Assembly: GCA_017506865.1 (NCBI GenBank) | Contig: JAFCMP010000536.1 | Span: forward strand, 558,001-622,000 | Reading direction: 5' to 3' | Origin: Tribonema minus | Taxonomy: Eukaryota; Sar; Xanthophyceae; Tribonematales; Tribonemataceae | DNA length: 64,000 nucleotides | In this document: positions 1-13,300 of the stretch, in pieces | Position numbering within the stretch: the stretch's first letter is position 1 | Layout of the letters: the number at the start of each line of letters is the position of its first letter | Made by a program: the position numbers and the translations under genes | The notes under the pieces: generated by a model | Seen by the model: the letters and a program-made list of their open reading frames with translations, nothing else | Database searches by the model: none | Told to the model about the DNA's origin: nothing

Positions 1-3000
1 AATGTGATGCTTGACTGCGTGTTTGGCTGTACATATATCTCTGCTCTGCGTTATCATCAATCTGCTCCAGTGTTTTGGTGACAGTTGCACCATACCTGTT
101 GAAGTCATCAGCATCAGTACAAAACCGGGTTTAAAGAGATGTGCCACACATATATACTTGAAGTACGTAGAGGTTGCCGTCATGAGGCGCACCTGAAAGT
201 GCGACACACGCGTGCAACCAACCTCAACAAGAACCTTGTTGACTAAGCATTAAACGGGCATGGGCCGCCACAGACACATTTGTGAAGCAAGCAAATATCA
301 ACCAAACCGATTTGCCTCGCGTTTGAATCAAAAAGGTCTGAAAGATGCTATGCAATCTGACCATGTAGGCTCAGGCGAAAAATAACCGACACCGAAACCA
401 GAAGCAGTCGTCGGTGGTGACAATGCAACAAAGCTTGCAGCGTTCCCACCATGCCCACAGCTGTTGCTCAGCGGCGCAAGCGGCGCAGCAGCTGTGCAAT
501 CGTTGCGCATGTCAAGTGCCAAGGCCGCTGCGCCGCGCATGCATGAGGAGCTGTGACATGCAGCATCGGTCTGCGTTCCTGGACGTGCATCAGGGGATTC
601 CATCTTCAGCTGCCTCAAAGGGCATTTCAGAAAACTCTGTTCGGCGAACTGAGCATCATCAGGGCGACCTGAGCATCATCAGATCAGGGCGCAATCTTGG
701 TCTTCGGGTCAAGAAGTCAGAGCGCAGCCTGGGGCTTCGAACAGTAGCACCTCGTGTGGTGGAGATTGGGAGGGCGTGTGTGGTGCTGCAGCATGCTAGA
801 CGCCGTCCCTGTTGTTCAGCTGAGGCTTGAACCAGAGTTGTCCACTACTCAATCTGCGAGAGACACGGAGACAGAGAGGAGAATGGGTGTCAGTCAAACG
901 ACTGCAGACAACAACGCGAGAGGACGGCCGAGGAACAGCATGCACACCCTGCACGATAGCCTCATAAGATCATGATCGGCACCAGAGCTTCTTGAGCCCT
1001 TCTAAGACCCTCAGGATAATCTGGAGTATCTTCATAGGCATCGGCTGCTGGTGGCAAGCCAGATCACATCAGGGTGCAGGCCTACTAGAGAGGAGGGAGG
1101 TCAGTTATCATATACGATCGCTTCATACGTCACTCCCTGGTCGCTTGCGCGATGGCGGGGCGCGTTATCAATAACACGGACCAAGTACATCAGATCTTCA
1201 TCCCTCTCTCCTCTCTCAGGCACATGAATACATCGAAAAAGCAATGATGCAGGTTGCCATCCTCACCTTTCCGTGTGTGGCCAGCGCTGATGGTGCTGAC
1301 GGTGCTGCTGCTGGTATCCAGGTGCATGTTGCACCAGCAGGCGCGCCTCGGCAGCTTTCACATCGTACCAGCCGACGAGGGTGTGGTGACTGGCTCTCTG
1401 CTCCACAGAAAGCGACGCACGCCTCAACAGGAAGTTGGTGCGGAAGTTCGCTCTTGAAGTTCGAAACTTGAAGATTTTGACCTGTTGGCGTTCGCTTGGG
1501 ACATTCGTTGACAGCGGGCCTGTTGCAATCGCGCGGACTGCGAACAATTGGAGCACAGGAGGAAGGGCACGATGCACGTGCTTGGGGCCCTCAGCCAGGG
1601 CGGCATGAATGTGAGTTGAAGCACACTAATTGTCACGTGCCACACCAGGATTTCTATGTTTTTGTGGTGTTACCAACGGACGCTTTAGAATGGTGACACC
1701 GTCTTCAACGCCAAGCTTTGAAGCTGAATCAACCATGGCGACCCAAACATTCAGACTTTTCTTGTTAACGCACACACCAACAACACCTACATCTCATCTA
1801 TGCACAAGTGGTGACAGCTAAATTCTTGTTCAACTCCTGCAGTGCCATTGCGTGCAAGGACCTGCAAACGCTATGTTACACAGTCACCAACCTGCTGCTT
1901 CAGTGATGGTACTATGGGCTCTTGTGTCACCAGGCCACCGTGATATTTTGTCGACGACGTTGTCGTCCTAAGGCTGAAGATGTGCAACATTGCCGCTTGT
2001 GTTCACATTGGCGGCGCCTCATTCCTCTTCAGATGGGATGGCTGCCACCATCCCCAATCAGTACTTTCAGCATTCGCTCATCCTTCCTTGAAGCGGCGTG
2101 CCTTGTGCCTGAAACACCTGGTTTCTTTTTTAAACAACATCTTTCTCAGCGCGACACATGCGCCCAGCCTCAGTTGGTGCTTATGGTGTCAACATCAATG
2201 AATTGTGCTTCATTACGTAGGTGTGCACCTACAAGTGAGCCAGCCACATTTGCACCTGTTCCGAGGGTATCGCGTGCAAGTTCACGCTGGCTGTAAAGCT
2301 TATGGTGCAGTCGTGAGGTTTGCGAATCCACCAACAACTTCGCAAGGCTCACACCCCAATGGAGCAATCTGCCCCAATGTCATGGCAGGGATCCAATGTT
2401 GGCCGTGCGTGTGAGCACGCATTGCTGCTTATGAGCACTGCTTCCACCCTCTTCATTGACAGCAACAGACTGCGCTGCCGACTGCAGGAAAGTGCATGTG
2501 TTGACACCATGCTTCTCCGCTGCGAAGCGCCACTGGCGCCACCTTCTGCCGCAGCAACAGTTGAAGTTGTCATCTGCAACAGCACTCGCACCTGCCGCGA
2601 CACGCATGCATTTGCTGAGAGGAGAACCTAGAGTTGAAGTTGACTAAATGTAACGGCACAGCAGTTTGAGGCAGTATCACCACTCACATCTGCCACTGCT
2701 TTGCCTGTGCACTTAGGTCGCGGACATGGCGTGGGGCATGAACTGCCGCGAGGAGGACCTGGAGTTGAAGTTGATGATTGCATTGCATCAGCAAACAACA
2801 CAATAAGGCAGCAGCGCTCACAACTGCCGCTGCCTCACCCGCACGCTCAGGTCGCGGACATGGCGTTCGGCATGAAGTGCCGCGAGGAGGACCTGGAGTT
2901 GAAGTTGACAAAGTCAATGACTGCAAACTAGCGAATGCTCTTCAAATCATCACAACAACACGTCAAGGCAGCAGCGCTCATACCTGCCACTGCCTCACCC

Positions 3001-3151
3001 GCACACTCAGGTGGCGGACATGGCGTGGGGGATGAAGTGTCGCGAGGAGGACCTGAAGTTGAAGTCAGTGAAGTTCAATTACTACTAACTATCTAATACC
3101 TCTTTTGAAAGGCAGCGCTCACACCTGCCACTGCCTCACCTGCACATTCAG
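1..3151. other. 5' flank with decayed sequence, no supported gene
   Basis: No exon chain can be supported before 3152. Short open stretches occur, for example near 1254-1457 and 1980-2201 on the plus strand. They lack recognisable domains, are interrupted in every frame, and read like decayed mobile-element coding sequence. The right end (2690-3070) holds partial copies of the next gene's exon start and is listed separately. A non-coding or coding 5' exon of the Orai-like gene could lie here unseen. Confidence 0.4.
2716..3070 (+). repeat. Three upstream echoes of the Orai-like gene's first recognised exon
   Basis: Copies of the start of the exon at 3152 lie at about 2716-2771, 2851-2906 and 3011-3066. 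Each is preceded by an AG acceptor and a stretch similar to the genuine intron end. Each reads VADMAxGMxCREEDL like the real exon, then breaks off at the same codon region into TTGAAGTTGA-like sequence. A more degraded copy may lie near 2600-2645. The copies are tandem and in the same orientation as the gene. Confidence 0.85.
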
Positions 3152-6100
3152 GTTGCGGACATGGCGTGGGGCATGAAGTGCCGCGAGGAAGACCTGGAGT
3201 ACAGGCGGCTAGAGATGGAGTGGCGCAAGCACGATCTGTGGTGCCGGTGGGTGGATGAGCAGTGGCACGCCATGGAGGAGAAGGCCAAGCAGCTGGAACA
3301 GGTACTTCAAGAGGGTTGTGACGCGCCCCTTGTTGAAGTGCGCCTTGTTGAAGCCTGCGTTGGGCGCACAGAAAGTCTGATGGCGCTCGTCCAACCGCAT
3401 GACTGTGTAGTGTATGCGTATGGTACAGTGATTCATTGAGTGTATTAGTGTCAGTTTTGGCCATGTGGGGAGTATGAGGTGGCACCCCACTAACACCAAG
3501 TTTCAAGCGCATTGTATCTTCTGGTTTCCTCAATGCATTGTGTGTGCGCTATCTCAGGGACTAGTTGGATGTGCGACTGAATGCATCATCACTGCCCCGT
3601 AACTGCCATCGCTGATGCGACAGACTGCTGTTGAAGCTGGTCTCTGGTGGTCGCTGGGGGGTGTTCACCAAAGTTCAACTGCAGTTCAGAAGAGGACGCA
3701 TGTACTGCGAAGTACGCGACTTCAACGCCACGACACATTGACACCAGAAGGCTAGCGTGTGATGCCCTTGAGTCAGCAATTCCATCGTGACTGAAATGTT
3801 GCGAGCCATCTTGATGCCTGTGCAATCACATGACATGCGTGAATGCAGCTGGGACATTTAACCAAAACCTGCATTTATCGCATGTTGTCAAGACGGGCTG
3901 AGGCCAGTCCAGCAATACCCATTGTCACGCTCGTGTGCGCGCGCTCACGACCCATGTATCTGGACGCTCGCTGTAGGCGCACCGACTGGCGTGCAGACAG
4001 GTCATGCACGCTCCCTGCACGCTGCATCAGCCTCTCCTAAGGCGGCAGTCCCAAGTCACAGGCAACCGGCAGCAAAGAGCACTGCGCTCTTGCTAGCTTG
4101 TCCTTCACCTGCTGCGCACCGCCGCTCGCCGGCGGCTGCGCTTCACGTTCCAGCTAACTTCAACCCCTACCCCCCCGCTCGCTGCCGCCAACTTCAACAG
4201 ATTGCTCAGCTGAGCGCGCTGCTGGCGGGCTTCGCTCTCGTCGCCATGTGCCAGATGCAGATACCGGACGGCGTGAATGGCTGGCTGCTGGTCTCCTTCG
4301 GCACCGTAACCGCCGCCGCGGTGGGGGTACCGCTGATAGCGATGCTCAGCTCGACGCTGGTGCTGGTCGCCGTCATCAAGTACGACCCGAAGGTCGCGGT
4401 GAACGCCGCGTGCCCGGACTTTGGCACGTTCTGGTCGACGCACTGCGAGGCGGACTGGCGGCTGTCGTTCCGCTGCTTCAACATCAGTGAGTCAGAGTTG
4501 CTGAGTCATGGTCCGTGAGTCTTGAAGTTGACGCTGCTTGCAGTTTTCGGGTGGGGCCAGTGGTTTGAGGAGAGCTGGCGCCCTGCACTGCTTGGAGTGT
4601 CCTGGAAGTCAGATGCTGCCATGAAGAGACTGCAGTGATAGCATGACCTGAGTGCTGTGGTAGACTTCAGTGCGCTGCTTCAACATCAGTGAGGAGGAGT
4701 GTCCGAGGCGTGACCTGCGAGTCTTGTAGTTGAGGCTACAATTGCCTGACCTTCCCGCCCACGATCTACAAGTACAGGTACCCTTTCCTGGTACAATCAA
4801 CGCTGAGAGAAGTGGCGCATTGTGCAGCTGCAAGTACATTGTTGTGCCCATGTGCCATCATGGACGTGGTGACGCTGGCATGTATGTGAGCCGTGCGCAA
4901 GGGTTTGTGGTTTCAATTAGGGTAAGGATTATGGTTGCCAGAAAGGTACCGCCCCTCTCTTGCCAGTCACGAACTACGTTTTGAACTGCGTCTCAAAACT
5001 GCCTCCCTCTGCTTCAACTTGCACCTTGAAGGGCTGTGAAAAGCGCAGCATTCTAATGCACTTCATCACTCCAACGCTGAGCACGCCACGCACCTGCGTA
5101 CTAACGTCTCAAAGCGCTCACATGGTAGAATTAGGGATAGGACGTTGCCTCGGCAAGCCGAGCACGCTATGATGGTAGAATCGCTTAAATGTCAGAGCTG
5201 CAGAGCCACTACTTACGGATGTGGCTGCAGGACGTCAGGACTCAGCTGGGATAATACAAACCTGCGTCGAAGACGATTGAGCCAACGTGCTCAGCACACA
5301 GGGGTGGCTGCAGGGCTTGCTCAACAGCAAGCAGGTGCAACTTGCAGTCAGCATATAGGTTTAGGGCTACATGGTGCTCATAATGCGCTTGAGCTGACCT
5401 CTGCGCACGTGCTTCGCCCCCTTGCCCCCTGATTCCCCCTATGCGGCACAGGCATTGCGCTCTTCCTTATGGTGCTTGGGCAGGTGAGACCGCGCACGAA
5501 ACCATGCAGGTAGGTATGTATGTTCATGTATGCTGTGGTTAGCGTTAGGGTTAGGTGTTAGGGTTCAGATTGGGATTGGGCAGGCGAGACTGCGCACAAA
5601 GAACAACATAGCTTGCACGTATAGTACATATATGTATGCAGCAAAAGTAGGTTGCAGAGAACGAGGCTGATCAACCTTCATGAAGGGCCAGGCGCTGGGG
5701 GTCTTCATTCGTACATTTGTTCATGCGTTCGTTCAATGCAATTCATTCATGCATTCATGGGCTGGCAAGTTTAATGGGGCTGGACATGTGGAGATTGCCA
5801 CCGCAGTCACACGTTGCCAGGGGCGAACGCTAGTCCCCGATCTGAACGTCGCTTCGAGCGGCGCATGCCCTGTGCGCTGCAAGCACCTCAGCGGCGGCAC
5901 AGGCCCTTGCCATGACCATGTGCAAACAACGCTTTCTTTTTTGTGTCAATCGAGGTGCTCCAGGGGATATATGGCAATCAAATTTGATCAGTTCTTGATA
6001 TGTGTTTCATAATGAGTGCGGGTCAGGGTTACGATCAGTCTAGGGTTAGTACGCACGTTTCAATCATGATCCCGTGGCAGCCATATGTGTGATGGTGTCG

Positions 6101-8031
6101 CTAGACTTACGTAGTGACGGTATGTAACTGTATGAAAAATGCGTGTTCAGGTATCCGCGCTACTGTGTGCACCGATGATACTCGGCAGAGCTGTGTGAAT
6201 CAGCGCAGTACTAGGGAATCCCAAGAATCTGCCCTGATGCACGGGTGAGGGCTGGGGTTAGATTTAGGGTTATGGCTAGGGTTAGCCTCCTTCATCTTGC
6301 ACGGATTACTGGCGATTGAGTCGAGGAATGTTACTGCCGCCCAGACTCTCCTCTGCCACCCCGCCTGCAATTAGGGTTAGGGTAGGGGCAGGTGAGCTGG
6401 ACCCAGTACTGTGCGCTTCAACCTATAGCTCCACGTCACCCGTTGTGTGCGCCTGAGGCCACCTGGCTAACCCTAACCCTAACCCTAGCCAGCTGGACCC
6501 ACTTCATTGCCCACCAAAGTACAGAGCAGTTTGGCCGAGGCCCGTCCTGAGCACTGCCACACCATCTGTTGCTCACTTCCATCCCCCTCCCCTCACTTCA
6601 CTCTACTCGTTTGCACAACTCATAAGCCCGACTCATGACTCGTGGCTGATGACTTCGGGTCGGCTGGACCCAGTTCATTGCGACCAGAACTACGTGGCAT
6701 CGTCGACTCCAGCCTTCTTGACGCATGAATGATCACTCATGACTTGTGAGTCAGGTCGGCTGGATCCAGTTCTTTGCGCACCAGGACTACGTCGCATTGT
6801 TGGCCCAGCGTGACTGACAATCATGCCCAATCATACCCATGACTCGCGACTCATGACTCAGGTGGGCTGGATCCAGTTCTTTGCGCACCAGAACTACGTC
6901 GCGTCGTCGACGCTGGTCACCGTCGTCGCCGTCGCCTCGGCCATGGTCTACTTCCTGTACACGTACCGCAAGTGGAGCACATTTTTGGCGACAATGACGC
7001 ACGAGGCGGCGCCGCTGCCGCCTGTCAACGGCAGCTCCAGGCAAGCACCGCGACGCGTATCTGTGCCAGCCCGCCCATGTGCAACAACGACGCGCTTCAG
7101 TTGATGTGGGGCACCGGCGCTGCTTATATCAAGTACAAAGCGGCATGCAATTCTCTGACATCGCATGTATATACACACGTACCGCAAGTGGAGCACGGTC
7201 CTGGCGACCATGACGCACGAGGCTGCGCCGCTGCCGCCCGCTAACGGCAGCTCCAGGCAAGCAGTGCAATAGTTAGTGGGGAGCCCCCCCCTGCAATCAT
7301 GCGCGCTTTAATAGAAGGTCATTTGGGGTTCAGATGCTGCTCATGTCAAGTTACGACTTGGCATACTTCAGAAATACATTTTGTCGATGTCGTATGTATA
7401 TACACATGACGCACGAGGCGGCGCCCGCGACGCCCGCCAACGGCAGCTTCAGGCAAGCACCGCAACGTATCTGTGCCAGCTTGCCCATTTGCATTCACAC
7501 ACGCTTCCGTGGAAGGCTATTTGGGGCACCGATGCTGCTTGTCTCAAGTACGAATTGATACTCAAATTTGCCAATATTGTGTGTATATATACACATGACG
7601 CACGAGGTGGTGCCCCCGCCGCCCGCCAACGGCAGCGCCAGGCAAGCACTGCTTTGCATGTCTGTGACGGGTGTGGTGGTGCATGAGCAATGTGTTGTCA
7701 CCCACTCAAGCCATTGTAAATCTGACACTTGCTCCGAGCAGTGCCATGCAGCGCCCTGCAAGGAACTATCGCTGTTTTACTGCCTGAGTGTTTACACCAC
7801 CAGATCCATTAACGCGCATGGCCATGCGTTCGTGTGAACAGGTACGCCAGGGGGGGCGATGAGGAGGCAGGGGGGCTCGAGGGTGCCCCCCCCTACACGG
7901 GGACGGAAACCCCCCTGAATGGGGACGCATCAGCGCACCCCCCCGCCTGTCGGCCACCGCTTCTAGCGGGCAGACAACGAGGGGGGGCGTCATGGCGCGC
8001 GGCGTGGAGCGCAGGGAGTCTGAGTCATTGA
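3152..8031 (+). CDS. Orai-like (CRAC) calcium channel subunit
   Basis: Predicted four-pass plasma-membrane channel subunit of the Orai family, whose known role is store-operated Ca2+ entry. Exons: 3152-3301, 4201-4486, 5452-5483, 6862-7040, 7842-8031, stop 8029-8031; all junctions keep frame. From the ATG at 3161 the protein is 275 residues, normal for Orai. The first exon is a charged cytosolic helix (RRLEMEW, EEKAKQLEQ). The second carries TM1 (LSALLAGFALVAMCQMQI) and TM2 (GVPLIAMLSSTLVLVAVI). The third and fourth give TM3 and TM4 (FHQNY loop region, then STLVTVVAVASAMVYFLY). In TM1 the glutamate that forms the human selectivity filter (VAMVEVQ) aligns with glutamine (VAMCQMQ). The fourth intron has a GC donor. 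The exon at 3152 starts after an AG, so 3161 may not be the true start. Family assignment rests on TM1/TM2/TM4 similarity recalled from known Orai proteins. Confidence 0.7.
4671..4694 (+). repeat. Downstream echo of Orai-like exon 2 end
   Basis: The last bases of the exon ending at 4486 and its GTGAG donor (CGCTGCTTCAACATCA followed by GTGAGG) recur here about 200 bases into the following intron. Confidence 0.8.
6392..6802 (+). repeat. Four upstream echoes of the Orai-like TM3/TM4 exon
   Basis: Partial copies of the exon start at 6862 lie at about 6392-6415, 6488-6520, 6658-6710 and 6755-6802. They keep the GWxQFFAHQ-coding sequence to differing extents (GGCTGGATCCAGTTC or GGCTGGACCCAGTTC) and mostly follow an AG or a TCAG-like acceptor. 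Copies nearer the true exon are longer and less diverged. Telomere-type repeats (6371-6390, 6467-6487) lie between them. Confidence 0.85.
6467..6487. repeat. Interstitial telomere-type repeat (CCCTAA)
   Basis: About three tandem CCCTAA units lie inside an intron of the Orai-like gene. Related TTAGGG-type runs lie at 5541-5567, 6252-6288 and 6371-6390. Confidence 0.9.
7173..7646 (+). repeat. Three downstream echoes of the Orai-like TM4 exon end
   Basis: The end of the exon at 6862-7040, coding for THEAAPLPPVNGSS, recurs at about 7173-7259, 7388-7454 and 7587-7646. Every copy keeps the same AG/GCAAGC junction, so the non-canonical GC donor has been duplicated with the exon edge. Confidence 0.9.
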
Positions 8032-9890
8032 GTCATTCAGTGATTGACTCACTGACAGGCCACACGCTTCGTGCACCCCTGAGGCATAAGCAGCGATGCA
8101 CGCCGGCGCCGGGTGCGCCGAGCCTGAGACAGGGAATGAATGTGCAGCGCTTCTGCGCATGACCCTGGCAGCACTGGTCAAGCAATGGTGCGCTCGCCAA
8201 CAATGGACACACACCAGGGATGCTGGCACGAAGCTGCATGAGCTGCGCTCAGCATCAGCAGCAACCACTGCTGCACTGGTGACACGGTGGCACGTGGGCG
8301 TGAGCAAGCGCACTCTGCCGAGCACTGATGTGCGTGGCGCAGCCGCCCAGCGATGCACGCAACCTGCCTGGGCAGGCAGGCATGACGCCACCCGCACCAC
8401 CTGCGATTGTTAGCGCTGCTGCTGCTGCTGCTGCTGTCGAGCGCTGATGGTGCATGCAGGTAGGTATGAACGCGCAGCCACGAAGCCCTCCAAGGTTGCC
8501 GCAGCCGTTACCGCAGGGAGCATCGTGCAGCGCCGAGCGACCACGTGCGGTCATTGCTAAGCAGCAACAGCAGGCACATGAGCCATCGACAGGCAACTTG
8601 TGAAGCAGGGAAATGCCACTGCGCTTGCAGCAGCGGCGGCGCCCGTGTCTCTCCTCCGTTCTCCCAGTAAATGACCCCCCCCCCCCCCCCCCTTCGCCGC
8701 ACCTCCGTGCTGCGCGCGCACCTTTTGTACACAGTCCCCTCTCCATGGACACTGCAGTAATCAACTAGTTGCATGCCCATGTTAGCATTTGCTGGAATGG
8801 AACGGTACAGATGCCATTTTCCTGGCTCCGTTCTCGTGCACATCTGGTATGTAACCAAGGATGCTGGGGCTACGCATGGCACAGCAGTACGGCGACTGGG
8901 CAATGGTGAAGCTGTATGCACGCTGCCGCATCCCTGCCGCCTTCCCAATAGAGTACATTCCTGACTTTGGCGACATAGTGTGTGCGCCGCGCTGCTGCTG
9001 TTGGCTTCTCCTGCTTACGTCAACATTGCCCAGAAACGTACCGTCGCTCATTGCATTGCTGGTGTAGCATTGAGTTTAGCATGCTGTCGCCGATGCAAGT
9101 ACAGGGCATGCATCAAGGACTGTATAGTTTGGCCATGCAGCAGTCCTCTAGTGTCTGCAATGTCACATTCCTCTTTGCCCACAAGTGCTGTTTTGGGGGT
9201 TCACCACGCCCCATGCATGCTCAAGCACATATACATCTGCACATGTGAAAGCCAGGAGAAGGTCATGCTGCTGTTTGGCACTCGCGCGGCAGACTTCGCG
9301 CTGCTATTGCACTCCTGGCATTTGAACAATGCACAGCAGCATCTCAATCAGGATTGCAATACCGTGCAATTGATGACGGCATGGGGGAAGTCAGGGAAGT
9401 CACAAGCCAACTGCAAGTTGGAGTGCAAACTCAGGCAGGCACCATGAAGCTGGCTGTGTACAGAATGAAGGCCAAATCAGCAGCGTTCTGCCCGGCCTGA
9501 CATGATCTGGAGATGCCTGCTATGCGGGCTACCACTCACATCACCTTCGGCGACATGTACGACACAAAATTCCTGGTGGAGCATTGTCGCACATGAGCAC
9601 CAGACGCATGAAGCACTTAACACAACCATCTTGCATTGATTGAATTGTGTCATTCTTCATGTGGCTGCAATGCGTACTGTATCATGCTGAGCTGTGCAGT
9701 CATGCAGTAGTGCTGCTGTGCAGCAACAATATGACTTGCAGAACCCCCTTTGTGCGCGACCCAAAAGGTGTGATGGAGCTGTGCAAATAAACGCCACCAT
9801 CACAGTTGAACACCACATCATGTTGGCCACTGACTATGCAGCGCTCCCAGTTCTGCTCATCAGCATCTATACAGCATATACAGATACCGT
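8032..9890. other. Decayed ORF fragments and microsatellites
   Basis: No supported gene. A CTG microsatellite lies near 8411-8437 and a pure C tract near 8687-8703. A fragment reading MAQQYGDWAMVKLYA at about 8876-8970 ends before a GT but cannot be joined to anything. The sequence resembles a degraded mobile element; this is an impression, not a domain match. Confidence 0.4.
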
Positions 9891-10390
9891 GCTCAGCAGC
9901 ACGTCCATCATCGCTCAGCAGCCATCCAGCAACGCTCGGCTGTAGCTCCAGCATCGCTCAGCAGCGCTGCCAGCATTGCTTAGGTGCAGACCCAGCAGCG
10001 ATCCACAACGCGACCAGCATTGCTCAGTAATTACAGCATTGCTCAGCTGCACCTCCAGCATCGCTCAGCACCACGGCACTGCTCAGCTCCACCTCCTCCA
10101 GCAGCGCTCCGCTTTGCGACCAGCATCACTCAGCATCGCGCTCGGCAGCAGCTCCAGCACTGCTTAGCTGCACCTCCAGCATTGCTCACAGCAGTGCCTC
10201 CAGCATTGCTCAGCAGCGCCTCCAGCATTGCTCAGCAGCGCTTTCAGCATTTCTCAGCAGCGCTTCCAGCATTGCTCAGCAGCGCTTCCAGCGTTGCTTA
10301 GCAGCGCTACCCGCATTGCTCATATCCAGCAGCGCTCCACAACGCGATCAGCATCATCGCTCAGCAGGTTCTCCAAGCAGGATCGCCATG
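9890..10390. repeat. Tandem minisatellite, unit about 22 bp
   Basis: Many imperfect copies of CCAGCATTGCTCAGCAGCGC run head to tail. The core GCTCAGCAGCG also recurs near 11570-11800, 12540-12620 and, in a related form, at 40495-40800. Reading frames through the array are repeat artefacts. Confidence 0.85.
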
Positions 10391-13300
10391 CGTTGAGCGC
10401 TGAGGCTGCCACTTCATGCTTGCTCTGCATCGCCTGCAGTGGCGTGATAAAATGGGAAACGACGCAGCAAACACGGCGTGAGACACAAATGTGTAGGGTC
10501 AAATTCACATGGTATCTACATATGCAACAGACTAGGACGCGCGCAATGCCCAGACTTGTAGCCAGCTGGTGAAATGGATGCTGCGCAGAATTGATTGGGA
10601 GGGTTTCATGGGGCAACGGTGCTGCGCGCTGCTGCCTGGGCACTGCCCAGCGGTGTGGTACGAAAGTGCAGCAGCCGTCGCTGCACCATGCCAGGCAGCG
10701 AAGACATGCTGCATGCCAGAGTACAGAGACAAGAAACAGAGACTTTACACTACATTTGTGGCTGAGTGTAGTTTGCAGTGAAGCCAGGATCTTCACTACT
10801 GTAGGTTAGTTCAAGTGGTGACCAGCACATAACTCCACTTGCAACAGCACACATGCATGTTGTAGTTGCTGAGTCATGTTGACAGTCCACTACGCCTCAT
10901 ACTGAATCGACGGCTGCAACACCGAGGCGCCACAGCAGCAGCTTCCATGCTCAGGCATCAGCCCACTACACGCCATTTCTCAAGATGCCTCAACAACAGG
11001 CAGATTACGTACTTGCATCAAATCATTGCTCACGTCGCAACTGACGGCAGATTGTCCATGTTGGTCCGGCTCAATGATTGCCCCCCTGGTCAGCCGGAGC
11101 TCCCCCCCCCCCCACCCACCCCATGCCCTCCGGGTGGCAAGCTGAAGGAGATGCTCTAGACTGTTGATGCTACGATACGGGAAGCTGCTTGGGCACAAGC
11201 CCTGCGACCGCTCTCTTTGGATGTGTTTGCAGTTGACGCACGCTAGGCTGCGAGAACAGCAGTACCATCTCGCAGAGGATACTGAAGTGAACATGGTGGG
11301 AATGGTATACTCGGACTCTTTATTGCTGGCGTTGTTATTTGTCTTGGGCTGCCGCGAATGGCCTATGCTGTGCCCATTCGCGAGTGTAACGAAGAGGAGG
11401 GAATGGCTGTGAGCCATTGCGTCTGAGAGTCAGGCCAGAGTACAGAGGTCCACTTTTGACCAGTCAGTGTTGTGACTAGACCTCGTGCATGTCATATGTC
11501 ACTTGAGACTGCCAGCAGCATGTCGCAACGCCCATCTCCTGTGCAGCGGCATGACTCAGGGCTGCCTCCAGCATTGCTCAGCAGTACCCCAGCACCGTTC
11601 CGCTGCACACATGTACTTGAAAAGGATACGGTTGTGATCAATCGCTCAGCGGCGCCGCCAGCATTGCTCCTGAGCTACACATCCCGCATTGCTCAGCAAG
11701 GGGGATGCAACATCATCAAGCAGCAGCTCCAGCCTCTCTCACCTGCCAACTCTGCATCGCTCGACAGCCCATTCAGCATCGCTCAGCAGTGCCTCCAGCA
11801 TGCCATCGTTCAAAAGTGATGTGCGCCCAAAAGACTTACTGACACGCAGTGCTCAGATACCAACCACATTCTTTCAGTGTACATGAAGCTACCAAGCAGC
11901 GCGTGCAGATGGTGGGACTGCCATACTTCACGGTGTCCGATGTCCCACCACTGCAGTTGAGGTGGTGGGATCAAGGCGCGCACACTTATTTGATGGCGAG
12001 CGTGTTCATGAATGGATATGCTGTACACCGTGCTGAGGCATGAGACGCAAGGGTTCACGAGTGCATAGCCGCACATCTTGGCAGTGCTCAACTTCATTGA
12101 GGTATGTCAGTATGCCCTGAGGCTACGTGTTCTAGCGCTATACATACAAGCCCCTCTCGCAGGACAGGACTACATGTAAATAATGACAGTCCTGACAGAC
12201 TATGAACGTAACATGAGCATGTTTTTTTCATGGTGAATATGCAGCTTCCTGACCGCAGAAAGTTCCCCACTCTGTCAAGTCATGCCGGACAGTGCAGCAA
12301 CACCTGGTGACGGTGAGGAAGACGCAGTGCTGCTTTCCCATCGCGTTAGGTCTGCCATTATGCCGCTTGACTTGAACAGCCTTATGAGAGGTGTGAAAGC
12401 TCTCGAGGCCACTTTCACTGCTGCTGGCCGTGCAACGTCCCCGTGATTGGACCTCATGACTATGTTTTAAGCGTTCAAAACTGCACTTGATCGCCTACCT
12501 GGTACTCCAGCAGCACGAAGTACGCCCATGCGTATCCATAGCGCCATTGCTCCACAGTGCCATTGCTCCACAGCGTCACCGCTCAGCAACAGCGCCATCA
12601 TTGCTCAGCAGCATGTTCATTGTTGAGCGCTGCCACGATTGTCCCGCGCCCCACTTTGTTGCTGCGTATGCATACCCTTGCATCGTCGCATTGCTGGCCT
12701 GGTGAGACATGGCAGTTCAGCAATCGAAAGACCAAGTCAAGTGAGTTGCGAGCGTGATCTGTGAGGAATGCCATCGATCATCAGAGCACTGCTGCCTGTG
12801 TGTGTCATCGTGTTGTGCACTGCCGCCTGCGTCATGAACTGCAGCCGCTGTCAGATACCTGTGCAGCACGATTAGTGTGGGATCCCCGCAAGGACTTTCG
12901 CGCATCTCTCGTGAGCGGACAACTGGGATATGCACACCACACTTCACGGCAAGAAGACTGTATTGCCACACTCTTAAAAGTTGAAACACCACTCGCATTT
13001 GCTCGCTTTGCCTGCAGCAGCGAGCGCGCGGTGTCAGCCTGCAGTGGCGTGCGCGCGCTATCACTGTCTCGCTCGAGTGCGCTCTGATCACTGCCATGAC
13101 CTATCAGCAATCTAAGACCCCCTCTGCTCAGTTGCGTACCGCACTGCAGCGTGGCACACACGCAGAGAGGAACAGGGGGTTGAAGCTGCCTGCAGCATAG
13201 GATGCACTTTGCGCACAGCCTCTGTTGGTAGGAGATTAATGTACGATAAAGGACAGCGCGGTGCATATACGCGACAAGGCCAATGGGAATAGCATGTGTG

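Noticed and set aside
9984-10301. 105-residue frame
   Set aside because: Translation of the minisatellite array only.
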